From Sepiola atlantica (taxonomy: Eukaryota; Mollusca; Cephalopoda; Sepiida; Sepiolidae), in contig OY744517.1 in assembly GCA_963556195.1 (NCBI GenBank), forward strand, positions 86,475,714-86,539,713: 64,000 nt of DNA, read 5' to 3'. The notes below the pieces were generated by a model, which worked only from the letters and a program-made list of their open reading frames with translations, searched no databases and was not told where the DNA came from. This document shows, in pieces, positions 10,964 through 22,345 of this stretch (its first letter is position 1; each line of letters begins with the position of its first letter). Made by a program: the position numbers and the translations under genes.

Positions 10964-11275
10964 GGTTTAATGTCCGTTTTACATGATGGCATGTGTTGGA
11001 CGGCTTTTAGAAATTGACTTCCAAACTAACCTATCTCCAGCCAGGTTTTTATTTACACCTCTTTTCAAGTCAGTCCTTATCACTTTCTTCCACGTTTTCC
11101 TTGGCCATCCCCTGCAAACTGACCATGCTACCGCAACTGTACTACATCTACTAACCCAAGAACTCTCATCCATGCTTTCAATGTGGTCATTCCTTAAGTT
11201 TCTTGTTCAGCACACATATCCCTCTACTGTTCAGATTTAATTTTCCTCTGAAGTCATCAGATCTAAGCCTTATTT
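10911..11275 (-). pseudogene. RTE-type LINE 3' end with (GAT)n tail
   Basis: Coding strand is minus. The frame at 11173-10979 reads RPRKTWKKVIRTDLKRGVN then DRLVWKSISKSRPTHAIM, which is the end of an RTE-like endonuclease/reverse-transcriptase ORF2. On the coding strand the ORF end is followed by the family's 3' UTR (ACATTAAACCG) and a (GAT)n tail, seen on the plus strand as (CAT)17 at about 10911-10962. Just upstream (10845-10880) is another scrap of the same tail with AGC repeats. 5'-truncated, as is normal for LINE copies. Confidence 0.8.
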
Positions 11276-11277
11276 CA

Positions 11278-11352
11278 TGGGGAGCTGTATTTTCCATGCA
11301 AAAAAACGATGTTGTGTTTAACTATGCGCCTTGTGGGGAGGCAAATAAATAA
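11278..11352 (+). mobile_element. SINE tail fragment (family 2)
   Basis: Truncated copy of the element at 54095-54255: GGGGAGCTGTATTTTCC, an AACGATGTTGTGTTTAACTA string and the tail CCTTGTGGGGAGGCAAATAAA. The tail also resembles that of the U2-headed SINEs. Confidence 0.55.
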
Positions 11353-12410
11353 ATACTATATTTTTCCTCACCTCAAAAATCACCCTGCATGCACCTGGCG
11401 TTAAGATGGTTATTAACTCATGACCCCTCTTTCTTACCTTTACAAGAAAGAATAACTTTTCTTCTGCTCGTGAAAAATATAGGATTTTCAGTGCAATTTA
11501 AAATCATTGCCACCCGGAACTCAGTGGAAGCTACCTCAAGTAAGGATTCCTATTCACATAGAGTTTTAAAAGAGTATAGAAAATAAGAGTTATCTTCCTT
11601 TAATTATATTGACATCATTTCCTCGTCTGAGCACTTTGAAGCACCCACGAAACATTGTAATTAGCATCATCCACTTTTGACAACTTTTTAAGAAATAGGC
11701 CCCAAATATAGAGACAGGGACGTCTTCTGCTATGTTCTGATCAGATGTCCTGAATCAATATTTATGAAGCAAACAGATTAAAAGAGATGACAGCTTCCAA
11801 AACAAGGACTTTTTATAAAGCAAGTAAATCCCATAAGAACGATTCGTGGATAAATTGAATCTAAGATGAAATTTCTTTCATAAGTTGTTCAGGAATTCTC
11901 CGTATATTGCACTTGACATTAACCGCTAAATGCATCATTATTTAGCAATTCTGTATATATTTATATGAAGTTGAGTAATCTTATTCAATTTGTCTTGAAG
12001 CATTTTTCATCTCTCGAGATCAAATGGGTCGTCTATAATATTCCAATACTTCGTTAAATAACGTTTGTTGAATTTACTAAATACTATTGGTTCGTAATAT
12101 GAAACTTAACTGAAGTTTATTACATCGTAGGTGTTCATTAAACCCACGTATGCATGGGGACTATAAGAATATGGCTTTATAAACATATAGGAGAAAATTC
12201 GCAATTTGATCCAAATTTAATTTGTATGAAAAACAAGGAGTAGAAAACAAAACTAAAATTTACTGTAAAAAAAGTATTTTAAAAAAATGGTACTACTCCA
12301 GATGAAGCGCCTAATTTCCGTGACTGTTCGGCGGTAACGATTGAGTTACAGTCACAAATAAGGTGTCTGAAACCAGGGAAGGCTTCCTACACAGAGAGTG
12401 ATCAAAAACC
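11353..12410. other. Unannotated intergenic stretch
   Basis: No mobile-element protein, RNA or shared repeat recognised. The only frame over 60 codons (11389-11586) has no recognisable domain. Confidence 0.3.
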
Positions 12411-12411
12411 C

Positions 12412-12449
<38 letters not shown>

Positions 12450-12454
12450 GTGAT

Positions 12455-12511
<57 letters not shown>

Positions 12512-12676
12512 TTAAGTTGAAATATATTGATTACACGAACTTAAACCCAATATTTTTTCAAAAGTGCTCAATACAAAGTAGAGTTTTTATAAATAAAATT
12601 ATATCAACATTAGAAACAGTCTACATGGATCAACAAAAGGTTTGATGTCAACACATCTCAACTGGACTGTATATAT

Positions 12677-12731
<55 letters not shown>

Positions 12732-12815
12732 TAAGTCTGCGATATGCTAAATTTAGTAAGTGTACGTCTTCTTTTTTTTTCTTCCTTTATAAATGATGAC
12801 TCCAACGTTCTTTAG

Positions 12816-12866
<51 letters not shown>
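12412..12866. repeat. Microsatellite cluster (GAT)n, (CA)n, (TA)n
   Basis: (GAT)n at 12412-12450, (CA)n at 12455-12478 and (TA)n at 12479-12509. Further TA tracts lie at about 12669-12730 (one phase slip) and 12821-12866. The DNA between them holds nothing I recognise. Confidence 0.95.
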
Positions 12867-12869
<3 letters not shown>

Positions 12870-12871
<2 letters not shown>

Positions 12872-13361
12872 TATATGTATATTCTATGTTATCTGTTAGT
12901 AGTCTGTTTCAAAACAAATAAGTATAATACTTTTGTTTTTTCTTCAAATATATACATATATTTTCCGGAGGACAGTGTACCTATGAGGTGATGCATCCCC
13001 AACCCCCAAGACAAATATAACAATCCTAAGTTCCATTCTTTCATTTGAAAAAACAGTCTTCATTTTGAAATTCTAGCAATCTACACTATATTTGTGGTGT
13101 CTCTGTACGTCTGTTTGTGTGGAATCAAATTTAAAACAAACCCCAATACAAAGATTGAATATAGTTTTCACAAGTAAAATTGTATTAGAAATATATTTTG
13201 TGAACAATCTGTCTCCCCCTTATCTAAATGTAATAATGGACTAACCCAGATTATAAATGATCCTGCTTTTCTTTACTAACTTCACTTTTGTGTTGAATCA
13301 AACCTAAGTACCTTTTTATGCTTCATATCTTTTATTGCAACGATTTATTCATTTTCTATTT
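12870..13361. other. Unannotated stretch
   Basis: AT-rich, no recognised feature. Confidence 0.3.
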
Positions 13362-13625
13362 TTTCAGCCTGTTTCGAATCAAACATGAAAGCCACTGATC
13401 TCTGATCAATAAACAATGTAAAGAGACGGCCTGTTATGTAGGGCTTCCATTTTCGCATTGCTTCGACGATAACTTGGGCTTGCTTTTCTATAGAAGAGTG
13501 CTTTGTTCGCTGATACTCAATCTCCTCGAAACAAAAGCTACTGGTCTACCAGATTGGTTCAATGAGGCTGCAATGGTGTTGTATGAAGCATCGGTCTCTA
13601 CGGTGAAACGAATTGTTTTGTCAAT
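13362..13625 (-). pseudogene. Retroelement RNase H fragment
   Basis: The minus strand gives FTVETDASYNTIAASLNQSG then RPVAFVSRRLSISEQS, followed after one frameshift near 13490 by QVIVEAMRKWKPYITGRLF and DQRSVAFMFDS. This is the RNase H domain of an LTR-retrotransposon polyprotein: the Asp of TDAS is the first catalytic acid and the DQRS motif holds a later one. It is cut off at the 51-bp array on one side and runs into unrelated sequence on the other. Ty3/Gypsy origin is likelier than BEL but unproven. Confidence 0.75.
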
Positions 13626-13687
13626 AGTGGTATAACAGTAAGATTAGAAGAAAGATGTGTTGCAGTAACATTACAAGAACATAATTT

Positions 13688-14787
13688 GCATGACAAAATA
13701 AGTCTTTTTACTTCTATATTATACTCATGTATAATTTGCATAACAAAAATAAGTCTTTTTACTTCTATATTATACTCATGTATAATTTGCATAACAAAAA
13801 TAAGTCTTTTTACTTCTATATTATACTCATGTATAATTTGCATAACAAAAATAAGTCTTTTTACTTTTATATTATACTCATGTATAATTTGCATAACAAA
13901 AATAAGTCTTTTTACTTTTATATTATACTCATGTATAATTTGCATAACAAAAATAAGTCTTTTTACTTCTATATTATACTCATGTATAATTTGCATAACA
14001 AAAATAAGTCTTTTTACTTCTATCTTATACTCATGTATAATTTGCATAACAAAAATAAGTCTTTTTACTTCTATCTTATACTCATGTATAATTTGCATAA
14101 CAAAAATAAGTCTTTTTACTTCTATATTATACTCATGTATAATTTGCATAACAAAAATAAGTCTTTTTACTTTTATATTATACTCATGTATAATTTGCAT
14201 AACAAAAATAAGTCTTTTTACTTCTATCTTATACTCATGTATAATTTGCATAACAAAAATAAGTCTTTTTACTTCTATCTTATACTCATGCATAATTTGC
14301 ATAACAAAAATAAGTCTTTTTACTTCTATATTATACTCATGTATAATTTGCATAACAAAAATAAGTATTTTTACTTCTATATTATACTCATGTATAATTT
14401 GCATAACAAAAATAAGTCTTTTTACTTCTATATTATACTCATGTATGATTTGCATAACAAAAATAAGTCTTTTTACTTCTATATTATACTCATGCATAAT
14501 TTGCATAACAAAAATAAGTCTTTTTACTTCTATATTATACTCATGTATAATTTGCATAACAAAAATAAGTATTTTTACTTCTATATTATACTCATGTATA
14601 ATTTGCATAACAAAAATAAGTCTTTTTACTTCTATATTATACTCATGTATGATTTGCATAACAAAAATAAGTCTTTTTACTTCTATATTATACTCATGTA
14701 TAATTTGCATAACAAAAATAAGTCTTTTTACTTCTATATTATACTCATGCATAATTTGCATAACAAAAATAAGTCTTTTTACTCATG
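13688..14787. repeat. 51-bp tandem array, about 21 units
   Basis: Head-to-tail units of exactly 51 bp, each with AATAAGTCTTTTTACTT, a TATTATACTCATG segment and TATAATTTGCATAACAAA. Few substitutions occur between units: C/T in CTTCTAT/CTTTTAT, A/C in ATATTATA/ATCTTATA, and GTATAA/GCATAA. Because 51 is a multiple of 3, long frames stay open in several phases on both strands. These are by-products of the period and not genes. Confidence 0.97.
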
Positions 14788-14811
14788 TATAATATAGAAG
14801 TAAAAAGACAT
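14774..14811. repeat. Inverted junction at the array end
   Basis: The last unit is cut after GTCTTTTTAC and followed by GTATAATATAGAAGTAAAAA, the reverse complement of part of the unit. The array therefore ends in a hairpin with a GTCTTTTTAC/GTAAAAAGAC stem. Confidence 0.85.
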
Positions 14812-14819
14812 TAGAAGAA

Positions 14820-15934
14820 CACAATTTGCGCTGCAAGATTATAAGAAAACAATTTTGGCTTTAACACTACTAGAAAATTCATGTTTCTGCCTTTTTTGTG
14901 AATTAATACAAACAAAAACCATAGAAATATTTTTTTATTGTTCCCATCGCTTCATACAAATCATAAGATTAAAAAAATCTAATTTTTTGCTTTTGATTCA
15001 CAAATAATTGATAACAATGTGAAATTTTTTCGCTTCCATTTTTATTGCTTTGTATTTTTGCCCTAATAAATAACTTTATGAAACAAAAACAATAAAACCC
15101 CTTAAAATGCAATAAAAACAACATTGCACATAAAAAAATAATAAAAATTAAATTATCAGAGAAAACATCAAATATTTTCAAAGACTATTCCTATCCGCAT
15201 TCGATTGTTATTCATTTATTTTTCTATCAAATTTCTGCTACATTTTTTATTGTTTCTCTCTTATTGTCCAGGGAAAATCAAGTTTGCTATTTTGTTTTTT
15301 GAAACTTACAAAACTTAACATTGTAATAACATATTTAATGCGAACTTAAAAAATAAACTAGCCGACCTGTTGTGTTACAACCATTAGCATTACTCGTTAC
15401 ACTCTGATTTCATTTAAAAAATCATAAACTATGATATATCTATCGATAATGCATAGAAGACGATTGGATGTATCGGATATAAGCGGGACTGAAAGCAAAA
15501 CAAAAGTGAAAATGAATTTTTCTGTTTATCTCTTTTTTATTATTATTAAGATTTTTTCATTACAAATCTTACTTGCCTTCAGTGTCACTTTATGATGGAG
15601 TCTGCATAACATAATATTTCGGGAAAAATTCCTGCATCAGATGAATTCTCAACTCTGTTCATAAAACGTGCGAATGACGAGTAGGCTCTGCTATCAGTGA
15701 TATATCTATGAAACACTTCTTCTTGCTTAACTAAAGATACTAAATCTCTTTAGTTCTATATGGATAATATAGAAGCAAAGAGTCCTATTAGTTCTTCTAT
15801 ATAATTTACGTCAGTGTTTACGATATGTACAAACACACTATGTAAATTAACTGAAAAGAGAGAGTTACTCTTTCTCTAAATGCTCACACAGACATTAAGT
15901 AACATTAGACAGTAGTTGAATCAGCACAACGTTC
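14820..15934. other. Unannotated stretch
   Basis: AT-rich. At about 15755-15805 there is ATAATATAGAAGCAAAGAG, distantly similar to the inverted 51-bp unit. Otherwise nothing recognised. Confidence 0.3.
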
Positions 15935-16706
15935 TGACATAGTATCCCGGGAATGGGCCGTGGCAGTTCTCCTTTTGTATACCCGTCCCGGAACGGGCCG
16001 TGGCAGTTCTCGCTTTACAACTTGTCATTTTTACACCAAAAAGGAATATGTTGCATACCTTTAAATTCTCGTACCTTTACTTCTTCCTCGTCGCGTGGAG
16101 GGGTGTGTCGTCTAGTGGTTGAATTATTTCTTCTTTCTTTCTACCGTGCACATCGCCGCTACAAAAAAAGCGTCATGACGGATTCAGGAGACAAACAATC
16201 CCTCAAACTTTGAATTCTGTTTTATTTCAGGCGTTAGATTTCCATCGGCTTGGAGATATTCACCAACATCGAGGGAGAGACCAAACCACTGCTCTATCGT
16301 AGTTACTTCCTAATTAAATCCTTAGCCATTCGAGGAGGGGGGAAGGAAGAAATCTCTGCCTGTATTCTCTTAGGGAATTTAAATCCTCTAATCATGTTGA
16401 AGGCTACATAGTGAAACACGTTATGTTCGGCTCGCCTCCAAAACCCAGACTGGCAAAAAAACGCTTCCCACACAAAAGCCCGTGACGTCACAGAGTCCCT
16501 ATCGCAGGTACACATTGATCCTTGATCTGAGGTCTCGTCAACGTGGTGACCCTGTAAGCGTCTGTGAGCTCTCACCTTGAGAACAGCCCTATTCTGCACT
16601 CGACTGTACGGGTCTACCCGCACTAAATCGCGCAAGCCATACCAAACGATCTCCAACAGATACGTCCACCTCAAGATGCGTCCGTCCTCACAGGGCCATT
16701 ATCCAA
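15935..16706 (-). repeat. LTR-like interspersed repeat, copy 1
   Basis: A GC-richer ~770-bp unit whose reverse complement recurs at 42936-43730. On the minus strand it starts TGTTGGATAATGGCCC and ends near CCCATTCCCGGGA, with a partial duplication of a ~47-bp GGCAGTTCTC unit near that end. It contains a CRE-like GTGACGTCAC at about 16482 and stretches of pyrimidine. Size, TG start and promoter-like motifs suggest a solo LTR. No primer-binding site, coding region or clear target duplication was found. Confidence 0.6.
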
Positions 16707-16944
16707 CAGGCGCAAGAAAGGCGAGAAATACATAGTAAGCTAAGAGAGAGAGCTGAGTGATTTGTTCAGTTAATTACAATTTACAGCTTATTAGAAGAAT
16801 TTAAACTGATATTTTTTTCAAACCTAACTTAATCTCAGAACTAAGGAATCGTTCAGCATGTATTTTCTGTGATTAAAGTATATAGGAAAAAAGCCTTATG
16901 GAAACAAACGTTGATAAATTCATCTTAAGTATAATAATAGATAT

Positions 16945-17290
16945 AGGTTTTTTGCTAGTCTAGTCTAGCTACAACCATTGTAAATAATTTTGCTTTCTTT
17001 CTCTGTGTACCTAAAACTAAACAGGAACCTCCATGAACGAAGTTTCTTTCCAAGAACTTCCCGCCTGTGGAGCACAATACTACAGGGCTGCTTCCAATCT
17101 GACTACAACATGGTAGTTGTCAAGCCCAATGTTACATTCTTGTTGTGTCATCCTCTTAAATAATAAAATCCTGCATCATTTCACCCATTGTCTCCAAATT
17201 CCCATAGCTGTTGTCTCATCGTCCACTTGACAAACTCATTAACCCTTATCTTCGAGTGGCCTTTGGGCCTTCATAAGTGGTGACTGATTA
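16945..17290 (+). pseudogene. LINE ORF2 C-terminus and 3' UTR, family D
   Basis: Matches 49050-49485: GTCTAGCTACAACCA, CCTCTGTGT-like TTTCTCTGTGTACCT, TGTGGAGCACAATACTAC, then the UTR string CAAACTCATTAACCCTTATC and GTGGCCTTTGGGCCTT. The coding part is frameshifted. 5'-truncated LINE copy in the plus orientation. Confidence 0.7.
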
Positions 17291-17546
17291 ACACAAAAAA
17301 CTTTAATAATCAGGATTAACTACAGACATTTAGTTGAGCAAATGTTTTGTCTGTATGTTTTATAACGAATCAATCGTTTTGGTTATTTAATGGTGAAGCA
17401 CAGTGCTTATCGTAAACAATTGACTGTATACAATTAAATGAATACAAGTTGCTATTTCATGCATAGCTGAGTGCCTTTCTAAACAGCATTCATGTGTAAA
17501 TTAATCACAACAGATTCGATTGAAATAAAAAGAGCAAGAGATCGAA

Positions 17547-17912
17547 CACTGCAGTGTTGCAAAACTATGCTTGTTTTACAAGTATTTCCAAATTCTCTCA
17601 ACGCAAATCACCCGATCTACCCAACTAGCAGCAAAATTCCACCCCTTCATTTTAGAGTTCCCTAGATGCCGTAAGATTTTTTACACATATAGCTTCTTTC
17701 CTCAGACAGCTTGTCTTTGAAATTCTTTTACCGCTCACTGTTTCCCCGTCCATACAAATATGCAAAAATTTAAATGCAATGTAAACAAAAATTCTTGCTA
17801 CCTATCTCCCCACCTAGGTTGCCTCCCTATAAATCTGGCCCCTATCATAGTAGCCACATATACATAAGTGGCAATATGCCTTGTTTGAGATGATTAAAGT
17901 AAGAAAAAAATA
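17547..17912 (+). pseudogene. LINE C-terminus and 3' UTR, family C, decayed
   Basis: Diverged copy of the 3' part of the LINE at 58723-59420: TGCTTGTTTTACAAGTATTT, the CACCCCTTCATTTTAGAG region, TTTCCCCGTCCATACAAATA and the closing ATGCCTTGTTTGAGATGA followed by a short A-rich tail. Multiple stops. Confidence 0.7.
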
Positions 17913-18189
17913 AGGGTTTAGATTGGTATACTGCTCTTAACAACTGAAAGACTGGTCCAAGAACATGATAAATCGTGGAATTTTGTTATCTAGCATATGG
18001 CGAAGCTCTCTGAAGTATACACATGAATCAAAGTAAGTCAAATCCATTTTCGGTTTATTTGATGCTGAATACAGTTTTTTTGGTAAAAGTTACTATGCGT
18101 TGAATTCTTAATACCTTAAAATATTTATTAATAGTGTTTGCTAATAACCACATCTAAAAGCATCATCCAGATTACTAACACAGAGTGCC

Positions 18190-19265
18190 GGGTAACACGA
18201 AAGGAAAAGATAAGAAAAGAAAAATGGGAAGAGAAGCAGTTATAGCGGCGATTTATGAGATTGACCAAAGAAATAGTGCATGGAAACCTATGAACATTGC
18301 TCTGGAAAGGACACTTGAACAGAGAAATGACACTGCTACTGACAGCCACACAAAACAACGCAATAAGAACGAACTACATTAAAGCCAGGATATACAAAAC
18401 TCGGAAAAAGAGTAAATGTATACACTGTAGGCAAAGAAATGAGATAGTGAACCACATTATAAGTGAATGAAGCAAACTAGCTTAAAAGGAGTATAAAAGC
18501 AGACATGACTGTGTTGGAAAAATAGTCCACTGGGAATTGTGCAAACGACTGTATTTTGAACACACAGACAAATGGTACAGGAACAACCCACAGATAGTAT
18601 TGGAAAATTAAAAGAATAACATTTTCTTGGACATGGAAATAGAAATAGAAAACTCGTCCAAGCAAAAAAACCAGATGTGATAAAAGAAGAAAAACTGTCA
18701 AATAGTATATTTCGCCATCCCAGCAGAATACAGGGTGTGAAGATCGAGAAGGCAAAAAATCTAAGCAAATACATGGAGCTTGCCAGGGAACTGAAAGGAA
18801 TGTGAAACATAGAAGAAAACTAAAGTAATACCACTAATTGTAGGAGCACAAGAAACAGTTCCGAAAAACCTTGAATAAAGAGTAGGAGAATTGGAATCAA
18901 AAGGAAGATAGACACCATTCAAAACACAACACTGATGAAAACTACTGAAGTTATTTATCTTCCTCCCACAAGATGTGACACAAGGTCGGGAAAATGGGAT
19001 TTGAAAAACCAGCGCTCGAGAATTTGAGCACTCTGGTCATTAAAAATTGCCTAGGCAGCCTCGTCGACATTCCCCGGTAGGGGCGCCTCAGGCGATTAGC
19101 AATAAACTAACCCCTTCTCAAAGGGTGAGAAGACAAAGCCTGGGAGGATATACCTCCTAGAACTGCACAGGACAGGGGTGCAGTATCCATTAGAACAGAT
19201 ACTACACTTTGGCCAAGAAAGAAAGTGAAAACTGCTGAAATATTAAGAAAAATCCTTGAGGTCAG
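18190..19265 (+). pseudogene. LINE ORF2 C-terminal domain, family B, split by a SINE
   Basis: Decayed plus-strand coding: CIHCRQRNEIVNHIIS at about 18415-18465 (a Cys/His zinc-binding pattern), CVGKIVHWELCKRLYFEHTD at about 18508-18570, then KWYRNNPQIVLEN, PDVI, AEYRV, KIEKAKNLSKYMELARELKG at about 18740-18800 and IVGA. I recognise this as the C-terminal region that follows the reverse transcriptase in a family of invertebrate non-LTR elements. Several frameshifts are present. A U2-headed SINE interrupts it at 18950-19225, and the frame resumes at 19226 with KTAEILRKILEV. Confidence 0.75.
18950..19225 (-). mobile_element. U2-snRNA-headed SINE, copy 2, with target duplication
   Basis: The minus strand begins CTTTCTTTCTTGGCC, corresponding to the very 5' end of U2, then a small internal deletion, then AAAGTGTAGTATCTGTTC. 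The body and GGAGGAAGATAAATA tail match copies 3 and 4. The target duplication is TGAAAACTACTGAA (18936-18949) versus TGAAAACTGCTGAA (19226-19239), 13 of 14 identical. It lies in LINE family B coding sequence, so the empty site can be inferred. The U2 head sits exactly at the 5' junction. Confidence 0.9.
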
Positions 19266-19558
19266 AACAGACATGTTATTTTTTTATCTATTTTTTGTGT
19301 GGTGGTTTTTAAAAACATGTGGACAAAGAAACATTCTATATAATAATATAAGTTAGTTAGTCAGAGTAGAAAAGAAAATCGGACTAGAGGGTTGGAGCAT
19401 AAATATGAGTGTCTGCCTCCATTTTGCATAGTTCAGTAAAAAACGATACCAGTTATGATGCTAGTGTTTAGGTAACTAATCTCCCTCGATTACTGTTTTC
19501 TTGTCAGACCACAAACAAATGAAATATATTATTAGCTTTGTACCAATCTCAGTATTTA

Positions 19559-19562
<4 letters not shown>

Positions 19563-19596
<34 letters not shown>

Positions 19597-19598
19597 AT

Positions 19599-19655
<57 letters not shown>

Positions 19656-19660
19656 AAATG
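19563..19660. repeat. (TA)n then (GA)n microsatellites
   Basis: TA at 19563-19595, then GA at about 19601-19655 with one A insertion. Confidence 0.95.
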
Positions 19661-19664
19661 TACA

Positions 19665-20095
19665 ACCTGGAAACCCTTGATATGAACGTGGAGAACTGAG
19701 AGGATGGTTCTGGAGTGATCAGTCTGGTACAAGTGTATCTACGATGGCTGCAGTAGATTTGAGGCAAAGTGAATAGAGTACTCCATTTTGAAACGTACTT
19801 TGCGGAAGAAGTCAGTGTCGAACTTTCCACACACATTTCACCCCAACCATGTGTGTGGTTTATGTGGTAGAGCCTGTCTGTCAAGGGCTGGTCTTATGAG
19901 TCACAAGAGATGGCAGGAGCCAACTAAGCAAGTGTCAAACAGGGATAAAATATAGCTATGCACAAGCGGCAAACAGTGACCTCGTATGTCATATCTGCAG
20001 CAAGACTTGTTAAAATAAGACAGAGCTGCTTGACCATCTGCGTGCTCACAACCGGACAGTGTATTCTTGTAGGGACAGCCTTATTCTATAAAGAA
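19665..20095 (+). pseudogene. LINE C-terminal C2H2 zinc-finger remnant, family E
   Basis: Plus-strand pieces read HVCGLCGRACLSRAGLMSHK at about 19845-19905 and VCHICSKTC, then, after a stop, NKTELLDHLRAHNR at about 19985-20055. These are two C2H2-type fingers with CxxC and the distal histidines. Upstream fragments (about 19720-19790) fit the tract before such fingers. Paired fingers of this kind commonly close ORF2 of invertebrate LINEs, which is the reading I prefer. A host zinc-finger pseudogene cannot be excluded. Confidence 0.55.
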
Positions 20096-20099
20096 GGAG

Positions 20100-20525
20100 C
20101 AATTACTATGTAATGTTTGCTTGTAATTCAATAATTCAATAAATTCATCACATTCATAAAATCAACTGTGTTTTGTAAATGTCAATGCTGATCATTACAG
20201 GCAGAGAAACATCTAGACGCATGAAAGTGATGCATACACGCACACAGACAAAGCAACAACACCCAAACAGGCTAAAATGGCATGCATACACAGAAAGTGA
20301 AACTGCACAAGCAGGTGAAACTGTGAAATACTCAAACATAGAAAATGGACTCTTCTGAAGAAACTATGAACTCAACTGCATTTCAATGTTTACGCCATGA
20401 AGGAATTCCATTTAACATTTATATTTTGGGCAACAGGATTTTTCTCGGTGCTATGATTCAATATTGACAACAATTATTTAACAATTATTCATCGGATATA
20501 TTGCAAATTAGAAGAGTTAGTCTCC

Positions 20526-20527
<2 letters not shown>
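20100..20527. other. Unannotated stretch
   Basis: No feature recognised. Confidence 0.3.
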
Positions 20528-20615
<88 letters not shown>

Positions 20616-21430
20616 CATCATCATATCCGGTTTAACGTTCGTTTTACATGCTGGCATGTGTTGGACGGCTTTAAGAAATTAACTTCCAAAATAACCTATC
20701 TCTGACCAGGTATTTATCCCTCTTTTTGTCAAGTCGATCTTTATCACTTCCTCCCATGTTTTCCTCGGCCTACCCCTGCTTTCAACTGTTCTACATCTAC
20801 TAATCCAAAAACTCTCATCCATTCTTTCAATGTGGCCATACTATCAAAGTCTCTTGTTCTGCGCAAATCTCCTTAGGCTGTGTAGATTTAATATTCCTCT
20901 GAAGTCATCAGATCTAAGTCTGGTTTTAAGATTCACATTAAAGTTTTATTGTATCATTCTCATATCATTTCTCTCCATGCAATGCATGTCCTCAACCCTC
21001 ACTGGCCAGGTTTCACTACTATACATCATCACACTGCATACATATGCCTACTAGAATCTTCCCTTGGCTGACAGTGGTAACGCTCTGCTGATTAGTCATA
21101 GCAGAAGTTCCATTCAACATGCTGCATCCACTCCTAACCGTTGCTATCACACCAGCACCAGCGACTTCCCTGTGATCCTGTGGTATCACCAAAATAACAA
21201 AACTTCTGAACTTCGCCATTCAAATATACTTTCTCCACATCTGAGTTCTTATCCATTGTTTTACACTTCTTGCACACAAATGGGTTATTATCTCTCAGCC
21301 TACTTGTAACTCTATTGCATTTCTGGTGTACCAAATGAATATATTGGTCAGCACAGACAATAGGATGGATATTGATAAGAACACCCTCTCCCCCAAAAAT
21401 GTGGATGGGTATGCATCCGCACACAAAAGA
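20528..21430 (-). pseudogene. RTE-type LINE 3' half, longest copy
   Basis: Coding strand minus. Upstream part (21424-21134): CADQYIHLVHQKCNRV, then LRDNNPFVCKKCKTMDKN and VQKFCYFGDTTGSQGS. This is the zinc-binding and linker region followed by the conserved FCYLGD-like block of RTE ORF2. Downstream, with frameshifts, come the region encoding the VYSSETWPVRVEDMH-like block (about 21030-20950) and the end of the ORF, then the 3' UTR and a tail of (CTG)n then (GAT)n. On the plus strand these appear as (CAT)19 at 20528-20583 and (CAG)10 at 20584-20614. Truncated at the 5' end. Confidence 0.82.
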
Positions 21431-21431
21431 A

Positions 21432-21900
21432 GAAACCAGGCCACTGCTAGATTTTTATGAATATTACAATCCTACAATATTTATTTCTAGGCATTTAACA
21501 CCAAGTCGCTTAGTTGTACTATGTCTTCTACTTGTATCAGAAGTTTTCATTCAAAACGATGAATTTAAATGCTAATTTTCAAGGCAAGCAAGCCCTTGGA
21601 CAATTAATAAAACAGAATGTAGTCTTCAAAACATTCTTATTTGCACATTTTTTGGATTGATATTCCATTCGTCAATTATTTCAGTTTAATTCCTGTAACA
21701 GCCAATATATTTGGTCTTTCATCTGACCAGGCTGATCAACATAAGTTCACTGTCATAAATGAATACTTAATAAAAAAAATAACAGTTTCTTATTTACATT
21801 TTGTTTTTAAAAATGAATATAAGCAGTTGAAATTTACATTAATTATGTTTTGCACTGTTTTCCTCATTTTGATTTTTGCCCTTTTTAAAAATGTTTTTAT
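21432..21900. other. Unannotated stretch
   Basis: AT-rich. No recognised feature. Confidence 0.3.
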
Positions 21901-21904
21901 TCTC

Positions 21905-22285
21905 TGACTATCTTCAGCCTTTTGGCATAGTCGGTAAAGTTCTGGAGATTTCCCACTGAATCCTTTATTCAATTCACTGGGGTAGATTGCTCTCATTCTG
22001 TGTTCCATGCTTTTATGGATAGGCCTTTCCTATTTGGTATACTGGTTAGAGTGTTCGCGAATGGGTTGGGATACTGGGGGTTCAATCCTCGGTCGACTCA
22101 TAACAAAGACTCAAAAAATACTACTTGATGCCTTCTTGCTAAACATTCAGCATTATAAGGTGGGTATCAAGGGTAAGTGAAGCAATCCATGGAAACGAGT
22201 GGCACCATTCCTGACATCTCAGTGTAGTAGTCAATGAAAAAGGAAGATTTGGGGTTTCCCTCGACTATGGTCGACCTATTTATGT
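21905..22285 (+). mobile_element. tRNA-derived SINE
   Basis: A tRNA-like head with an A-box-like TGGTTAGAGTG at about 22044 and a B-box-like GGTTCAATCCTC at about 22079 lies the expected distance apart. It is followed by a ~190-bp body ending in TCGACCTATTTATGTATTT. The preceding 21905-22030 shares GGGGTAGATTGCTCTCATTC with the SINE-like interior at 9960-10165 and may be a separate older unit. Internal pol III promoter predicted from the boxes. Confidence 0.65.
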
Positions 22286-22345
22286 ATTTTTTTAGTTTTA
22301 GATAAATTTTTAAGTTTCTTCATCAGGAATTGAACTCTGTTACAA

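Noticed and set aside
13598..14797. Very long open frames of 356-387 codons on both strands
   Set aside because: They consist only of the 17-residue translation of a 51-bp tandem repeat. Openness follows from the period being a multiple of 3.
19845..20055. Host C2H2 zinc-finger gene exon
   Set aside because: Stops between the fingers, and the LINE ORF2-like sequence before them, point to a decayed LINE. A host pseudogene cannot be fully excluded.
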